Part shown: positions 16,292 to 23,489 of the stretch, piece by piece
How the letters are laid out: every line of letters starts with the position of its first letter
How positions within the stretch are numbered: the stretch's first letter is position 1
DNA from: Frigoribacterium sp. PhB116
Lineage (GTDB): Bacteria; Actinomycetota; Actinomycetes; Actinomycetales; Microbacteriaceae
NCBI RefSeq assembly: GCF_004364285.1
Contig: NZ_SOBE01000003.1
Coordinates: 124,001-188,000, forward strand
Length of the DNA: 64,000 nucleotides
Reading direction: 5' to 3'
The notes under the pieces: generated by a model
Seen by the model: only the letters and a program-made list of their open reading frames with translations
The model's database searches: none
What the model was told of the DNA's origin: nothing
Program-made: the position numbers and the translations under genes

Positions 16292-17325
16292 CCGCGGACC
16301 CGGTCGTCTCGTTCGAGCACGTCTCGAAGTCGTACACGGTGCAGGGGCGCCGGTTCGACGCCCTCCGCGACGTCAGCCTGGAGGTGGCGCGCGGCGAAGT
16401 CTTCGGCATCGTCGGCTACTCCGGGGCCGGCAAGTCGACGCTGTTGCGCACCGTGAACGCCCTCGAGCGGCCGACGAGCGGCCGGGTCGTCGTCGACGGC
16501 CGCGAGGTCTCGGCGCTCCGCGGCAAGGAGCTCTACGCGGCCCGCCGCCGCATCGGCATGATCTTCCAGCAGTTCAACCTTCTCTCGTCGCGCACCGTCT
16601 ACGGGAACGTCGCCTACCCGCTGCGCCTCTCGGGCCTCTCCCGCGACGAGACCGTCGACCGGGTCGAGGAGCTGCTCGACTTCGTCGGGCTCAGCGAGAA
16701 GGCGCTCGAGTACCCGGCGAAGCTGTCGGGCGGCCAGAAGCAGCGCGTCGGCATCGCCCGCGCGCTGGCGAACCGCCCCGACGTGCTCATCTCGGACGAG
16801 GCGACGAGCGCCCTCGACCCGCAGACCACCGGCGAGGTGCTCGACCTGCTGCGCCGCGTCAACGACGAGTACGGCCTGTCGATCCTGCTCGTCACCCACG
16901 AGATGGACGTCATCCGCGAGCTCGCCGACAGCGTCGCCGTGATGCAGGGCGGCGAGGTCGTCGAGACCGGCTCCGTCTACGACCTGTTCGCCGATCCGCA
17001 GCACCCCACGTCGCGACGGTTCGTGTCGTCCGTGCTGCACCACGAGGCGACGTCCGGCGTGCTCGAGCGCATCCGCAGGGTGCACACGGGACGCATCGTG
17101 CGCCTCCACGTCGAGGACCGCGAGTCGAACGACCCGTTCCTCTCCCGCGTCGCGCGCACCCACGGCGTCGACTTCAACGTCGTCTACGGCGGCGTCAGCG
17201 AGCTGCAGTCCCGGCTGTTCGGCGACCTCACGGTCGAGCTGCTCGGCGACGACGCGGCGATCGACGCGGCCGTGGTCGACCTGCGCCGCACCACGAGCGT
17301 GACGGAGGTGGTCGCCGGTGCGTGA
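16288..17325 (+). CDS. metN: MetN-type ABC transporter ATP-binding protein
   Basis: 345 residues. Walker A is GYSGAGKST, the signature is LSGGQKQRVGIARAL, Walker B is VLISDEATSALD, and the switch His is in LLVTHEMD. The last 80 or so residues (from about HTGRIVRLHVED) form the NIL regulatory domain, which senses methionine in MetN and is absent in most other ABC ATPases. That places it in the methionine-type importer family, although substrates may be other organosulfur compounds. The GTG start overlaps metQ (GTGA), and metI starts within its last codons. Confidence 0.9.
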   Translation: MTADPVVSFEHVSKSYTVQGRRFDALRDVSLEVARGEVFGIVGYSGAGKSTLLRTVNALERPTSGRVVVDGREVSALRGKELYAARRRIGMIFQQFNLLSSRTVYGNVAYPLRLSGLSRDETVDRVEELLDFVGLSEKALEYPAKLSGGQKQRVGIARALANRPDVLISDEATSALDPQTTGEVLDLLRRVNDEYGLSILLVTHEMDVIRELADSVAVMQGGEVVETGSVYDLFADPQHPTSRRFVSSVLHHEATSGVLERIRRVHTGRIVRLHVEDRESNDPFLSRVARTHGVDFNVVYGGVSELQSRLFGDLTVELLGDDAAIDAAVVDLRRTTSVTEVVAGA

Positions 17326-17995
17326 CATCGAGCCGGCCGTGCTCTGGCCGAAGATCTGGACCGCCCTGCTGCAGACCCTGCAGATGGTGACGGTGTCGTT
17401 CGTGCTGGCGACCGTGCTCGGCGTCGTGCTCGGCCTCGTGCTCTACTCGACCCGGCGCGGCAACCTGCTGCAGAACGCGGCGGTCTTCACGACGCTGAAC
17501 GCGGTCATCAACGTGATCAGGCCGATCCCGTTCATCATCCTGATCGTCGCCATCTCGCCCCTGACCCGCGTCGTGATCGGCACGAGCATCGGCACCGGCG
17601 CCGCGATCTTCGCGCTGACCATCGTGGCGACCTTCTCGATCGCGCGCATCGCCGAGACCAACCTCGTCGCGGTCGACCGCGGATCGGTGGAGGCGGGCGC
17701 CGCGATGGGCGCGTCGCCCCTGCGGGTGCTCGTCACCATCGTCGTGCCGGAGGCGCTCGGCCCCCTCGTGCTCGGCCTCACCTACATCTTCGTCGCCCTG
17801 GTCGACGCGACCGCGGTCGCCGGCCTCGTCGGGGGCGGCGGGCTCGGAAACCTCGCCATCACCTACGGCTACCAGCGCTTCGACACGTTCGTGATGGTGA
17901 CCGTGATCGTGCTGATCATCGTGCTGGTGCAGGTGGCGCAGCTGCTCGGCAACGTGGTCGCCCGGAAGGTGCTGCACGAGACCGCGATCGCCTGA
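17318..17995 (+). CDS. metI: MetI-type ABC transporter permease
   Basis: 225 residues with about five membrane helices and the EAA-loop signature (VEAGAAMGASPLRVLVTIVVPEA split as VEAGAAMGASPLRVL and VTIVVPEALG). It forms the channel for the MetQ-type binding protein and MetN. The GTG start lies 8 bp inside metN, so translation is coupled. The family also carries D- and L-methionine and related compounds. A short palindromic terminator follows. Confidence 0.9.
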   Translation: MRDIEPAVLWPKIWTALLQTLQMVTVSFVLATVLGVVLGLVLYSTRRGNLLQNAAVFTTLNAVINVIRPIPFIILIVAISPLTRVVIGTSIGTGAAIFALTIVATFSIARIAETNLVAVDRGSVEAGAAMGASPLRVLVTIVVPEALGPLVLGLTYIFVALVDATAVAGLVGGGGLGNLAITYGYQRFDTFVMVTVIVLIIVLVQVAQLLGNVVARKVLHETAIA

Positions 17996-18002
17996 GCCCT
18001 GC

Positions 18003-18019
18003 AGGAGGCGCCGCCTCCT
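18003..18019. terminator. Bidirectional terminator between metI and the ABC1 kinase gene
   Basis: AGGAGGCG (18003-18010) and CGCCTCCT (18012-18019) form a perfect 8-bp stem with a single base at the centre, extended by flanking GC. It is made from two opposed copies of the word that recurs all over the window. The far arm overlaps the stop codon of the convergent kinase gene. Confidence 0.5.
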
Positions 18020-19811
18020 ACCCGGGGAGGCGCCCGGCCAGCAGGGCGTACAGCAGCGGCACCGCGGAGGCGACCATCAGCACCGTGCCGAGCACGTCGC
18101 CGTCGGCCCGCAGCACCGCTCCCGCGATCAGCAGGCCGCCGAACAGGACTGCGGCCATCACCCGCCGGGCCGTGCGCTCGATGCGGCCGAGCTGCCGCTC
18201 GATGCGGGGGCTGCCGACCTCGAGCGTGCCGTCCTCGAGACGGCCGACGAGATGGTCGAGCCGACCGGGCAGTCGGGCGGCGACCCCGACCGCGTCGGCC
18301 GCTCGCCGGGCGACGTCCTGCACGGCGTTGCCGCGCTCGTCGCGCACGAGCCGTGCCGCGTAGGGCTCGACCGAGTCCCAGAGGTTGAAGACCGGGTCGA
18401 GGGCGCTGGCCACGCCGGAGGTGAGGGTCACCGCCCGCAGGACGAGCAGGAAGTCCTCGGGCAGCTGGAACGGCAGCGACCGGATCAGGTCGCCGAACTG
18501 CCCGGCGAACTCGCGGTACTCGCGCGGGTCGACCTCGCGCAGCTCGGCGAAGCCCATGCCGCCGAAGCGGGCGAACGTGGCGGTGACGGCACGCTCGAGG
18601 CCGACCGTGTCGGCGGTCGGGAGGAGCACCCCGAGCTCGCGCATCGCGTTCACCATGCCGCTGCCGTCGCGCGACGCGGCCGCGATGAGCAGCTGACGGA
18701 GGCCGTTCCGGGTGCCGGTGGGCACCTCCCCCATCATCCCGAAGTCGATGAAGGTGAGCCGCCACGGGCGCTCGCCCTCGGCGGCCTCGGCGCTGCCGGC
18801 GGCCTCGACGGGCGTGACGAAGATGTTGCCGGGGTGCGGGTCGGCGTGGAAGAAGCCGTTGCCGAAGAGCTGGTCGAACATGACCGCGGCGAAGACCGGG
18901 GCGACCTCGGTCGGGTCGATGCCGGCGGCGCGGAGGCCCTCGGCGTCGGTGATCTTGATCGCCGAGACGTCCTCGAGCACGAGGACACGGCGGGTGGAGC
19001 GCTCCCAGACGACGTCGGGCACGCCGACCCGGTCGTCGTCGGCGAAGTCGGCGGCGAAGCGGGCCGAGTTCGCCGCCTCGTGCAGGTAGTCGATCTCCTC
19101 GAGGCTGGTGCGGGCGAACTCCTCGACGAGGGCAGGGGCGTCGACGCGGTCGGAGACGAGCCGGACGTGGCTCAGCCAGCCGCCGACCTTGCGGAGCGCG
19201 GCGAGGTCGACGTCGACGATGCGGTCGATGCCGGGGCGCTGCACCTTGAGCACCACGTCGCGGAGCCCGGTGTCGGCCGAGTCGACCGGGCCGAGGACGG
19301 CGCGGTGCGCCTGGCCGAGGGAGGCGGCCGCGATCGGCTCAGGGGACACGGAGGCGAAGACCCGGTCGAGCGACATGCCCAGCTCGGCCTCGGCGAGCGC
19401 CCGGATCTCGGGGAAGGGCACGGGCGTGACCTCGTCCTGCAGCCCCTCCAGCTCTTTCGTGATCTCGGGCGGGAGCACGTCGAGGCGCGACGACAGATAC
19501 TGGCCGACCTTGATCATCAAGCCGCCGAGGTCGAGCGCGAGGCCGTGGAAGCCACGGGCGAAGCGCTGCATCCGTCGGGCGCGGGTGCGCTCGGCGACCC
19601 AGCGGAGCCCGAACCGGGGCAGCACGAGCTCGAACCACCACGTCACCGCGAGGTGGCGGGACGCGAACCGCAGGATGCGGCGGTACCGGGCGCGGCCGGC
19701 GCGGTCACGCACCGCGGGGTCGCGGTCACGTGCCACGGAGCTGCGGTCGCGCTCCGCGGAGCCGCGGTCTCCTGCCGCGGAGCTGGCCTCGTCGGGACGG
19801 GGCGACGCCAC
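18018..19811 (-). CDS. ABC1/AarF/UbiB-family atypical kinase
   Basis: About 597 residues. The KxGQ motif is in LMIKVGQYLSSRLDVLPPEI (given as LMIKVGQYLSSRLD), with the Ala-rich loop AAASLGQAHRA, the Lys-containing VVLKVQRPGI, the catalytic NGFFHADPHPGNIFV and the DFG equivalent FIDFGMMGEV. Two hydrophobic helices near the C-terminus (VMAAVLFGGLLIAGAVL and LGTVLMVASAVPLLYALL) anchor it in the membrane. UbiB-type proteins act in quinone or lipid homeostasis. A GTG at 19811 starts five bases after the PadR stop, so the two are an operon. The N-terminus is a 40-residue charged repeat-like stretch (RDRGSAERDRSSVARDRD). Confidence 0.87.
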   Translation of the reverse strand: MASPRPDEASSAAGDRGSAERDRSSVARDRDPAVRDRAGRARYRRILRFASRHLAVTWWFELVLPRFGLRWVAERTRARRMQRFARGFHGLALDLGGLMIKVGQYLSSRLDVLPPEITKELEGLQDEVTPVPFPEIRALAEAELGMSLDRVFASVSPEPIAAASLGQAHRAVLGPVDSADTGLRDVVLKVQRPGIDRIVDVDLAALRKVGGWLSHVRLVSDRVDAPALVEEFARTSLEEIDYLHEAANSARFAADFADDDRVGVPDVVWERSTRRVLVLEDVSAIKITDAEGLRAAGIDPTEVAPVFAAVMFDQLFGNGFFHADPHPGNIFVTPVEAAGSAEAAEGERPWRLTFIDFGMMGEVPTGTRNGLRQLLIAAASRDGSGMVNAMRELGVLLPTADTVGLERAVTATFARFGGMGFAELREVDPREYREFAGQFGDLIRSLPFQLPEDFLLVLRAVTLTSGVASALDPVFNLWDSVEPYAARLVRDERGNAVQDVARRAADAVGVAARLPGRLDHLVGRLEDGTLEVGSPRIERQLGRIERTARRVMAAVLFGGLLIAGAVLRADGDVLGTVLMVASAVPLLYALLAGRLPG

Positions 19812-19816
19812 CCGCG

Positions 19817-20350
19817 TCAGTCTCGAGCGAGGATCGAGTAGATGCGCCGACGTGCCTCGTCGAGGACCGCCACCGCCTCGTCGACCTGTGCGGAGGTGCC
19901 GGTGCGGCCGATCTGGGCGGTCGCGCGGGCGAGCTCGACGCCGGCCTTGGGCAGGGCGGTGCGACGGTCGCCGGAGGAGCGCGGGGCGGCCCACGGGTCG
20001 GAGGGGTCGACGCCGGCGGCGGCGCGGCCCGAGTCGGTGAGCGACCAGACCTTGCGGCCGTCGGTCTCCTCGGCGACGATCAGGCCCTCGTCGGCGAGCA
20101 GCTGCAGCGTCGGGTAGACGGAGCCGGCGCTGGGCTTCCAGTCGCCGCCGCTGCGCTCGTCGATCTCGTGGATGATCTGGTAGCCGTGCATCGGCCGCTC
20201 GCCGAGCAGGGCGAGGATCGCCGCGCGGACCTCGCCGCGCGGGGCACGGGCGCCGTCACGACGGTCGAAGGTGGAGCGGAGCTGGTCCATGGCCTGCCAC
20301 ATCCCGTCGAGGTCCATGCCGAAGGTGCCGGGTGTGCGCGAGGTGCCCAT
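19817..20350 (-). CDS. PadR-family transcriptional regulator
   Basis: 177 residues. The PadR winged helix runs from about residue 37 to 120, with VRAAILALLGERPMHGYQII, SAGSVYPTLQLLADEGLI and DGRKVWSLTDSGRAA. The N-terminus contains an extra 35 residues. The C-terminal helix mediates dimerisation. It probably represses its own operon with the downstream ABC1 kinase. AGGAG lies 6 bp before the ATG. A hyphenated inverted repeat overlapping the promoter is described separately. Confidence 0.87.
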   Translation of the reverse strand: MGTSRTPGTFGMDLDGMWQAMDQLRSTFDRRDGARAPRGEVRAAILALLGERPMHGYQIIHEIDERSGGDWKPSAGSVYPTLQLLADEGLIVAEETDGRKVWSLTDSGRAAAGVDPSDPWAAPRSSGDRRTALPKAGVELARATAQIGRTGTSAQVDEAVAVLDEARRRIYSILARD

Positions 20351-20378
20351 GATGATCTCCTGTCGAGGGTCGAGCGAT

Positions 20379-20400
20379 GCCCGAACGATATACCTCGGGC
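20379..20400. promoter_or_regulatory. Inverted repeat over the PadR gene promoter
   Basis: GCCCGA (20379-20384) and TCGGGC (20395-20400) flank an AT-rich core ACGATATACC. Read on the minus strand the core contains TATATC, a likely -10 element. Autorepression by PadR would fit. Inference. Confidence 0.4.
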
Positions 20401-20559
20401 CTCGGCGGGAGCGGGGCTGGCGCCCAGGGTCGGCGAGCGTGCGCGTCCGTGCCGCGTCCGCGCCGCGTCCGCGCGCCGAGTGGTCGGTTCTGGTCGGTGC
20501 CGACGCCCCGAAGCCGTCCTGGGGCTAGCCGGGCGCGTGGGGCACGTCGAGCAGACGTG

Positions 20560-20588
20560 TTGACAATCTAAGTGAGCGTGCTCATTAT
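20560..20588 (+). promoter_or_regulatory. Strong promoter with operator for the quinone-reductase-like gene
   Basis: TTGACA (20560-20565) and CATTAT (20583-20588) are spaced by 17 bp. The perfect inverted repeat TGAGC-GT-GCTCA (20573-20584) lies in the spacer, where a bound repressor would block RNA polymerase. Just downstream, ATTGAGT (20587-20593) also appears in the operator region upstream of the neighbouring TetR gene. Confidence 0.65.
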
Positions 20589-20648
20589 TGAGTCAAGTCG
20601 ACTTCGATGATCGACGCAGCGAACCACCGAGCATCAGGAGTCAGCACC

Positions 20649-21644
20649 GTGCGAGCCTTCGTCTTCGACGCGTACAGGAAGCCGCTGCACGAGGCCGACG
20701 TGCCCGAGCCGACCGTGGGCGACCACGACGTGCTCGTCCAGGTCGCCGCAGCGGGCCTGAACCACCTCGACGCGAAGATCCGCGAGGGCGAGTTCAGGCT
20801 GATCCTCCCGTACGAGGCGCCCCTGACCCTCGGGCACGACCTCGCCGGCACGGTGATCGAGGTCGGCGGCTCGGTCCGCAGCCTCAAGCCCGGCGACGCC
20901 GTCTTCGCCCGCCCCCGCGACCACCGCATCGGCACCTTCGCCGAGCGCATCTCCGTCGCCGAGTCCGACGTCGCCCTCGCCCCGACCTCGATCAGCACCG
21001 TCGAGGCCGCGTCGCTGCCGCTCGTCGCGCTGACGGCCTGGCAGGCCCTCGTCGAGCGCGGGAACGTGCAGCCCGGGCAGAAGGTGCTGATCCACGCGGG
21101 CGCCGGCGGGGTCGGCACCATCGCGATCCAGCTCGCGAAGCACCTCGGCGCGCACGTCGCGACCACCGCCTCCTCGTCGAACGCCGAGTTCCTCCGCGAG
21201 CTCGGCGCCGACGTCGTCGTCGACCACCGCACCCAGGACTTCGAGGAGGAGCTGTCCGGCTACGACCTCGTGCTCGACAGCCTCGGCGGCGAGAACCTCC
21301 CGAAGTCGCTCCGCGTGCTCCGCCCCGGCGGCCTCGCGATCGGCATCCAGGGCCCGCCCACCCCCGCCTTCGCGAAGGCCGCCGGCCTGAACCCGGTCGT
21401 GCGCCTCGCGATCGCCGGGCTGAGCCGGAAGGTGCGCGCCCAGGCGAAGAGGCTCGGGGTCCGCTACGAGTTCCTCTTCATGCGCGCCGACGGCGACCAG
21501 CTCCGCGAGATCGCCGCGCTCGTCGACGCGGGCGCCATCCGCCCGGTCGTCGGCGCGACCCACCCGTTCGCCGAGACGGCCGCCGCCCTCGACAGCCTCG
21601 GGAAGACCCGCATCCGCGGCAAGGCCGTCGTCAGCCTCCCGTAG
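20649..21644 (+). CDS. Zinc-independent medium-chain dehydrogenase/quinone reductase-like oxidoreductase
   Basis: 331 residues. The N-terminal GroES-like domain (residues 1-120) lacks catalytic zinc ligands. The Rossmann domain has VLIHAGAGGVGTIAIQLAKH, the NADPH-binding motif of the quinone oxidoreductase branch. NADPH-dependent reduction of quinones or enones is typical. AGGAG lies 8 bp before the GTG at 20649; the upstream ATG at 20607 is within the leader and less likely. The 1-bp gap to the convergent TetR gene, and the shared operator motif, suggest that TetR controls it. Confidence 0.85.
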   Translation: MRAFVFDAYRKPLHEADVPEPTVGDHDVLVQVAAAGLNHLDAKIREGEFRLILPYEAPLTLGHDLAGTVIEVGGSVRSLKPGDAVFARPRDHRIGTFAERISVAESDVALAPTSISTVEAASLPLVALTAWQALVERGNVQPGQKVLIHAGAGGVGTIAIQLAKHLGAHVATTASSSNAEFLRELGADVVVDHRTQDFEEELSGYDLVLDSLGGENLPKSLRVLRPGGLAIGIQGPPTPAFAKAAGLNPVVRLAIAGLSRKVRAQAKRLGVRYEFLFMRADGDQLREIAALVDAGAIRPVVGATHPFAETAAALDSLGKTRIRGKAVVSLP

Positions 21645-21645
21645 G

Positions 21646-22248
21646 TCAGCGCGGCAGGACGACCTCGAGCTGGCGGCGCACCCCGGCGACGATCTCGTCG
21701 TCGGGGACGGATTCGTCGACCGCCGACGACATCGCGAGCATCATGACCGCCGACACCACGTGCGCGAGCGCGGCCGCGTCGGAGGTCGTCGCCGAGGTGA
21801 GGCGCTCCACGATCCCGGCCACCGCCTCCTCGGTCCTGGCCACGATCGCGAGCGCCTCCGCGTGGTGCGGCTCCGTCGCGTCGCCGAACGCCATCTCGCG
21901 GAGGTACGTGCGGCCGTTCTCGACCTGGGCCCGGTTGCAGTGCACGATCGGCTCGAGGACGGCGACGACAGCGTCGAGCGCCGTCGAGGCGGCCGAGGAG
22001 GCGCGGATCCCCTCGTCGAGGGACCGCGCGTACGCCGCGTTCTGCGCCAGCAGCAGCAGCTCGCCCTTCGTGCGGGCGTAGAGGAACAGCGTGCCGGCGC
22101 CGACGTCGGCCGCCTCGGCGATCTGCTGCGTCGTCACCTCGTCGACGCCGTGCCGGGAGAACAGGTCGGACGCGGCGCGCGTGATGCGCTCGAGCTTCTC
22201 CTGCTTGTTGCGCTCGCGCCGGCCGGGCGGCGGGGCTGACGGCGTCAT
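21646..22248 (-). CDS. TetR-family transcriptional regulator
   Basis: 200 residues. The N-terminal helix-turn-helix (about 12-60) has SRHGVDEVTTQQIAEAADVG and GTLFLYARTKGELL, typical of TetR. The variable C-terminal domain should bind a hydrophobic inducer. It sits between two oxidoreductase genes on the opposite strand, and ATTGAGT-type half-sites occur upstream of one of them and in its own promoter. GGGAG (22256-22260) fixes the ATG at 22248. Confidence 0.87.
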   Translation of the reverse strand: MTPSAPPPGRRERNKQEKLERITRAASDLFSRHGVDEVTTQQIAEAADVGAGTLFLYARTKGELLLLAQNAAYARSLDEGIRASSAASTALDAVVAVLEPIVHCNRAQVENGRTYLREMAFGDATEPHHAEALAIVARTEEAVAGIVERLTSATTSDAAALAHVVSAVMMLAMSSAVDESVPDDEIVAGVRRQLEVVLPR

Positions 22249-22277
22249 TCGGATCTCCCGGAATAGAAACTGACTGA

Positions 22278-22296
22278 ACTCAATTATGACATGAGT
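22278..22296. promoter_or_regulatory. Operator-like repeat between TetR and SDR genes
   Basis: ACTCA-N9-TGAGT spans an AT-rich region with AATTATGACAT. The complement of its left part, AATTGAGT, matches TATTGAGT downstream of the promoter at 20560. The site could serve both divergent genes. Confidence 0.45.
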
Positions 22297-22357
22297 CACC
22301 TACGGCGACTCGATCACGAGCCGCCTCATCCTCGCACCACCCTCGGAAGGAACACCC

Positions 22358-23068
22358 ATGACCGACATCACCGGCTCCGTCGTCCTCGTCACCGGAGCGA
22401 ACGGGGGCATCGGCACCCGCTTCGTCGAGGCCGCCCTCGCCCGCGGCGCCGCCAAGGTCTACGCCACCGCCCGCACCCCACGCACCTGGGACGACGAGCG
22501 CGTCGTGCCCCTCACCCTCGACGTCACCGACGCCTCCTCGATCGCGGCCGTCGTCGAGGCCGCGCCCGACGTGACGATCCTCGTCAACAACGCCGGCGCG
22601 AACGCGCCCACGCCGGGCATCCTCAGCCACACCGACGACGAGATCCGCGCGAACGTCGAGACCAACTTCCTCGGACCGCTGTTCCTCGCCCGGGCCTACG
22701 CGCCCCTCCTCTCGGCCCACGGCGGCGGCACCGCGATCATCGACATCCACTCCGCCCTCTCCTGGTACGCCGTCGCCGGCGTCTACTCCGCGACGAAGGC
22801 CGCGCTCTGGTCGGCCACCAACTCGCTGCGCCTCGAGCTGCAGCCCGCGGGCGTGCAGGTCGTCGGCGTCCACGTCGGCTACGTCGACACCGCCATGGCC
22901 GCCGGCGTCACCGACGCCAAGACCGACCCGGCCGCGCTCGTCGCCGACGTCCTCGACGCCCTCCAGGCCGGCGAGCACGAGGTGCTCGCGGACGAGACCT
23001 CTCGCCAGGTGAAGGCGGCGCTCTCGGCACCGCTCGAGGCGCTCTACCCGCAGCTCGCGAAGGCCTGA
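22358..23068 (+). CDS. Short-chain dehydrogenase/reductase
   Basis: 236 residues. Cofactor motif TGANGGIG, then LDVTDAS, NNAG, and the catalytic Ser/Tyr/Lys in DIHSALSW and YSATKAALW. The arginine after strand 2 (TARTPRTW) points to NADP. The C-terminal tail contains AGEHEVLADETSRQVK, as in many small actinobacterial SDRs (the family sometimes called SDR oxidoreductase next to TetR). Divergent from TetR and probably repressed by it, along with the quinone-reductase-like gene. Confidence 0.87.
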   Translation: MTDITGSVVLVTGANGGIGTRFVEAALARGAAKVYATARTPRTWDDERVVPLTLDVTDASSIAAVVEAAPDVTILVNNAGANAPTPGILSHTDDEIRANVETNFLGPLFLARAYAPLLSAHGGGTAIIDIHSALSWYAVAGVYSATKAALWSATNSLRLELQPAGVQVVGVHVGYVDTAMAAGVTDAKTDPAALVADVLDALQAGEHEVLADETSRQVKAALSAPLEALYPQLAKA

Positions 23069-23095
23069 TCCAGGGAGTCGGGGGGCTCGGGTGAC

Positions 23096-23165
23096 TCGTG
23101 CACGACTCAGGACTGCGGGTCCCCCCGGTGCGCGGATCAGGACAGATGTTCCTGAATGAGGAGAG
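23096..23165. repeat. Intergenic repeat element A, related to 32740-32840
   Basis: Contains TCGTGCACGACTCAGGA (23096-23112), GGATCAGGA (23134-23142) and TCCTGAATGAGGAGAG (23150-23165). The first two recur in the same orientation, and the last as its exact 16-bp complement, in the gap after the GH92 gene. Short TCAGGA/TCCTGA stems can form. Function unknown. Confidence 0.55.
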
Positions 23166-23202
23166 CGAGGACGCCAGGAGGCGGGCGTCGAGCCGGGTGG
23201 CC

Positions 23203-23208
23203 TAGACT
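23203..23208 (+). promoter_or_regulatory. Possible -10 element of the RNase J gene
   Basis: TAGACT in the local context CCTAGACTGCGG. Transcription from here would give a leader of about 275 nt before the ATG. No clear -35 is seen. Confidence 0.35.
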
Positions 23209-23489
23209 GCGGTCCGACAGTTCGTCTGGCCACGCTCTCTGTGGTCGACGCGACCACGCCAGTGGACGCAACGGACGCCTCCGCCGAAACCCACACGGGC
23301 GGCGAGGCGGATCGCCATGTGGTCGATCTCGACGGCGCTCGACAGCGAGTCGCCGACCGAGACCTGAGCCTCCTTCGCCGGTCCCGCCACAGCGGGCCGG
23401 GCAGCCCGCCGAGCGGGTCGACGCCGGCAGAACACCGACACCTCCGTGCGGGCACACCTCGCGCGACTCCCCCACAGAAAGCGGCCAGC

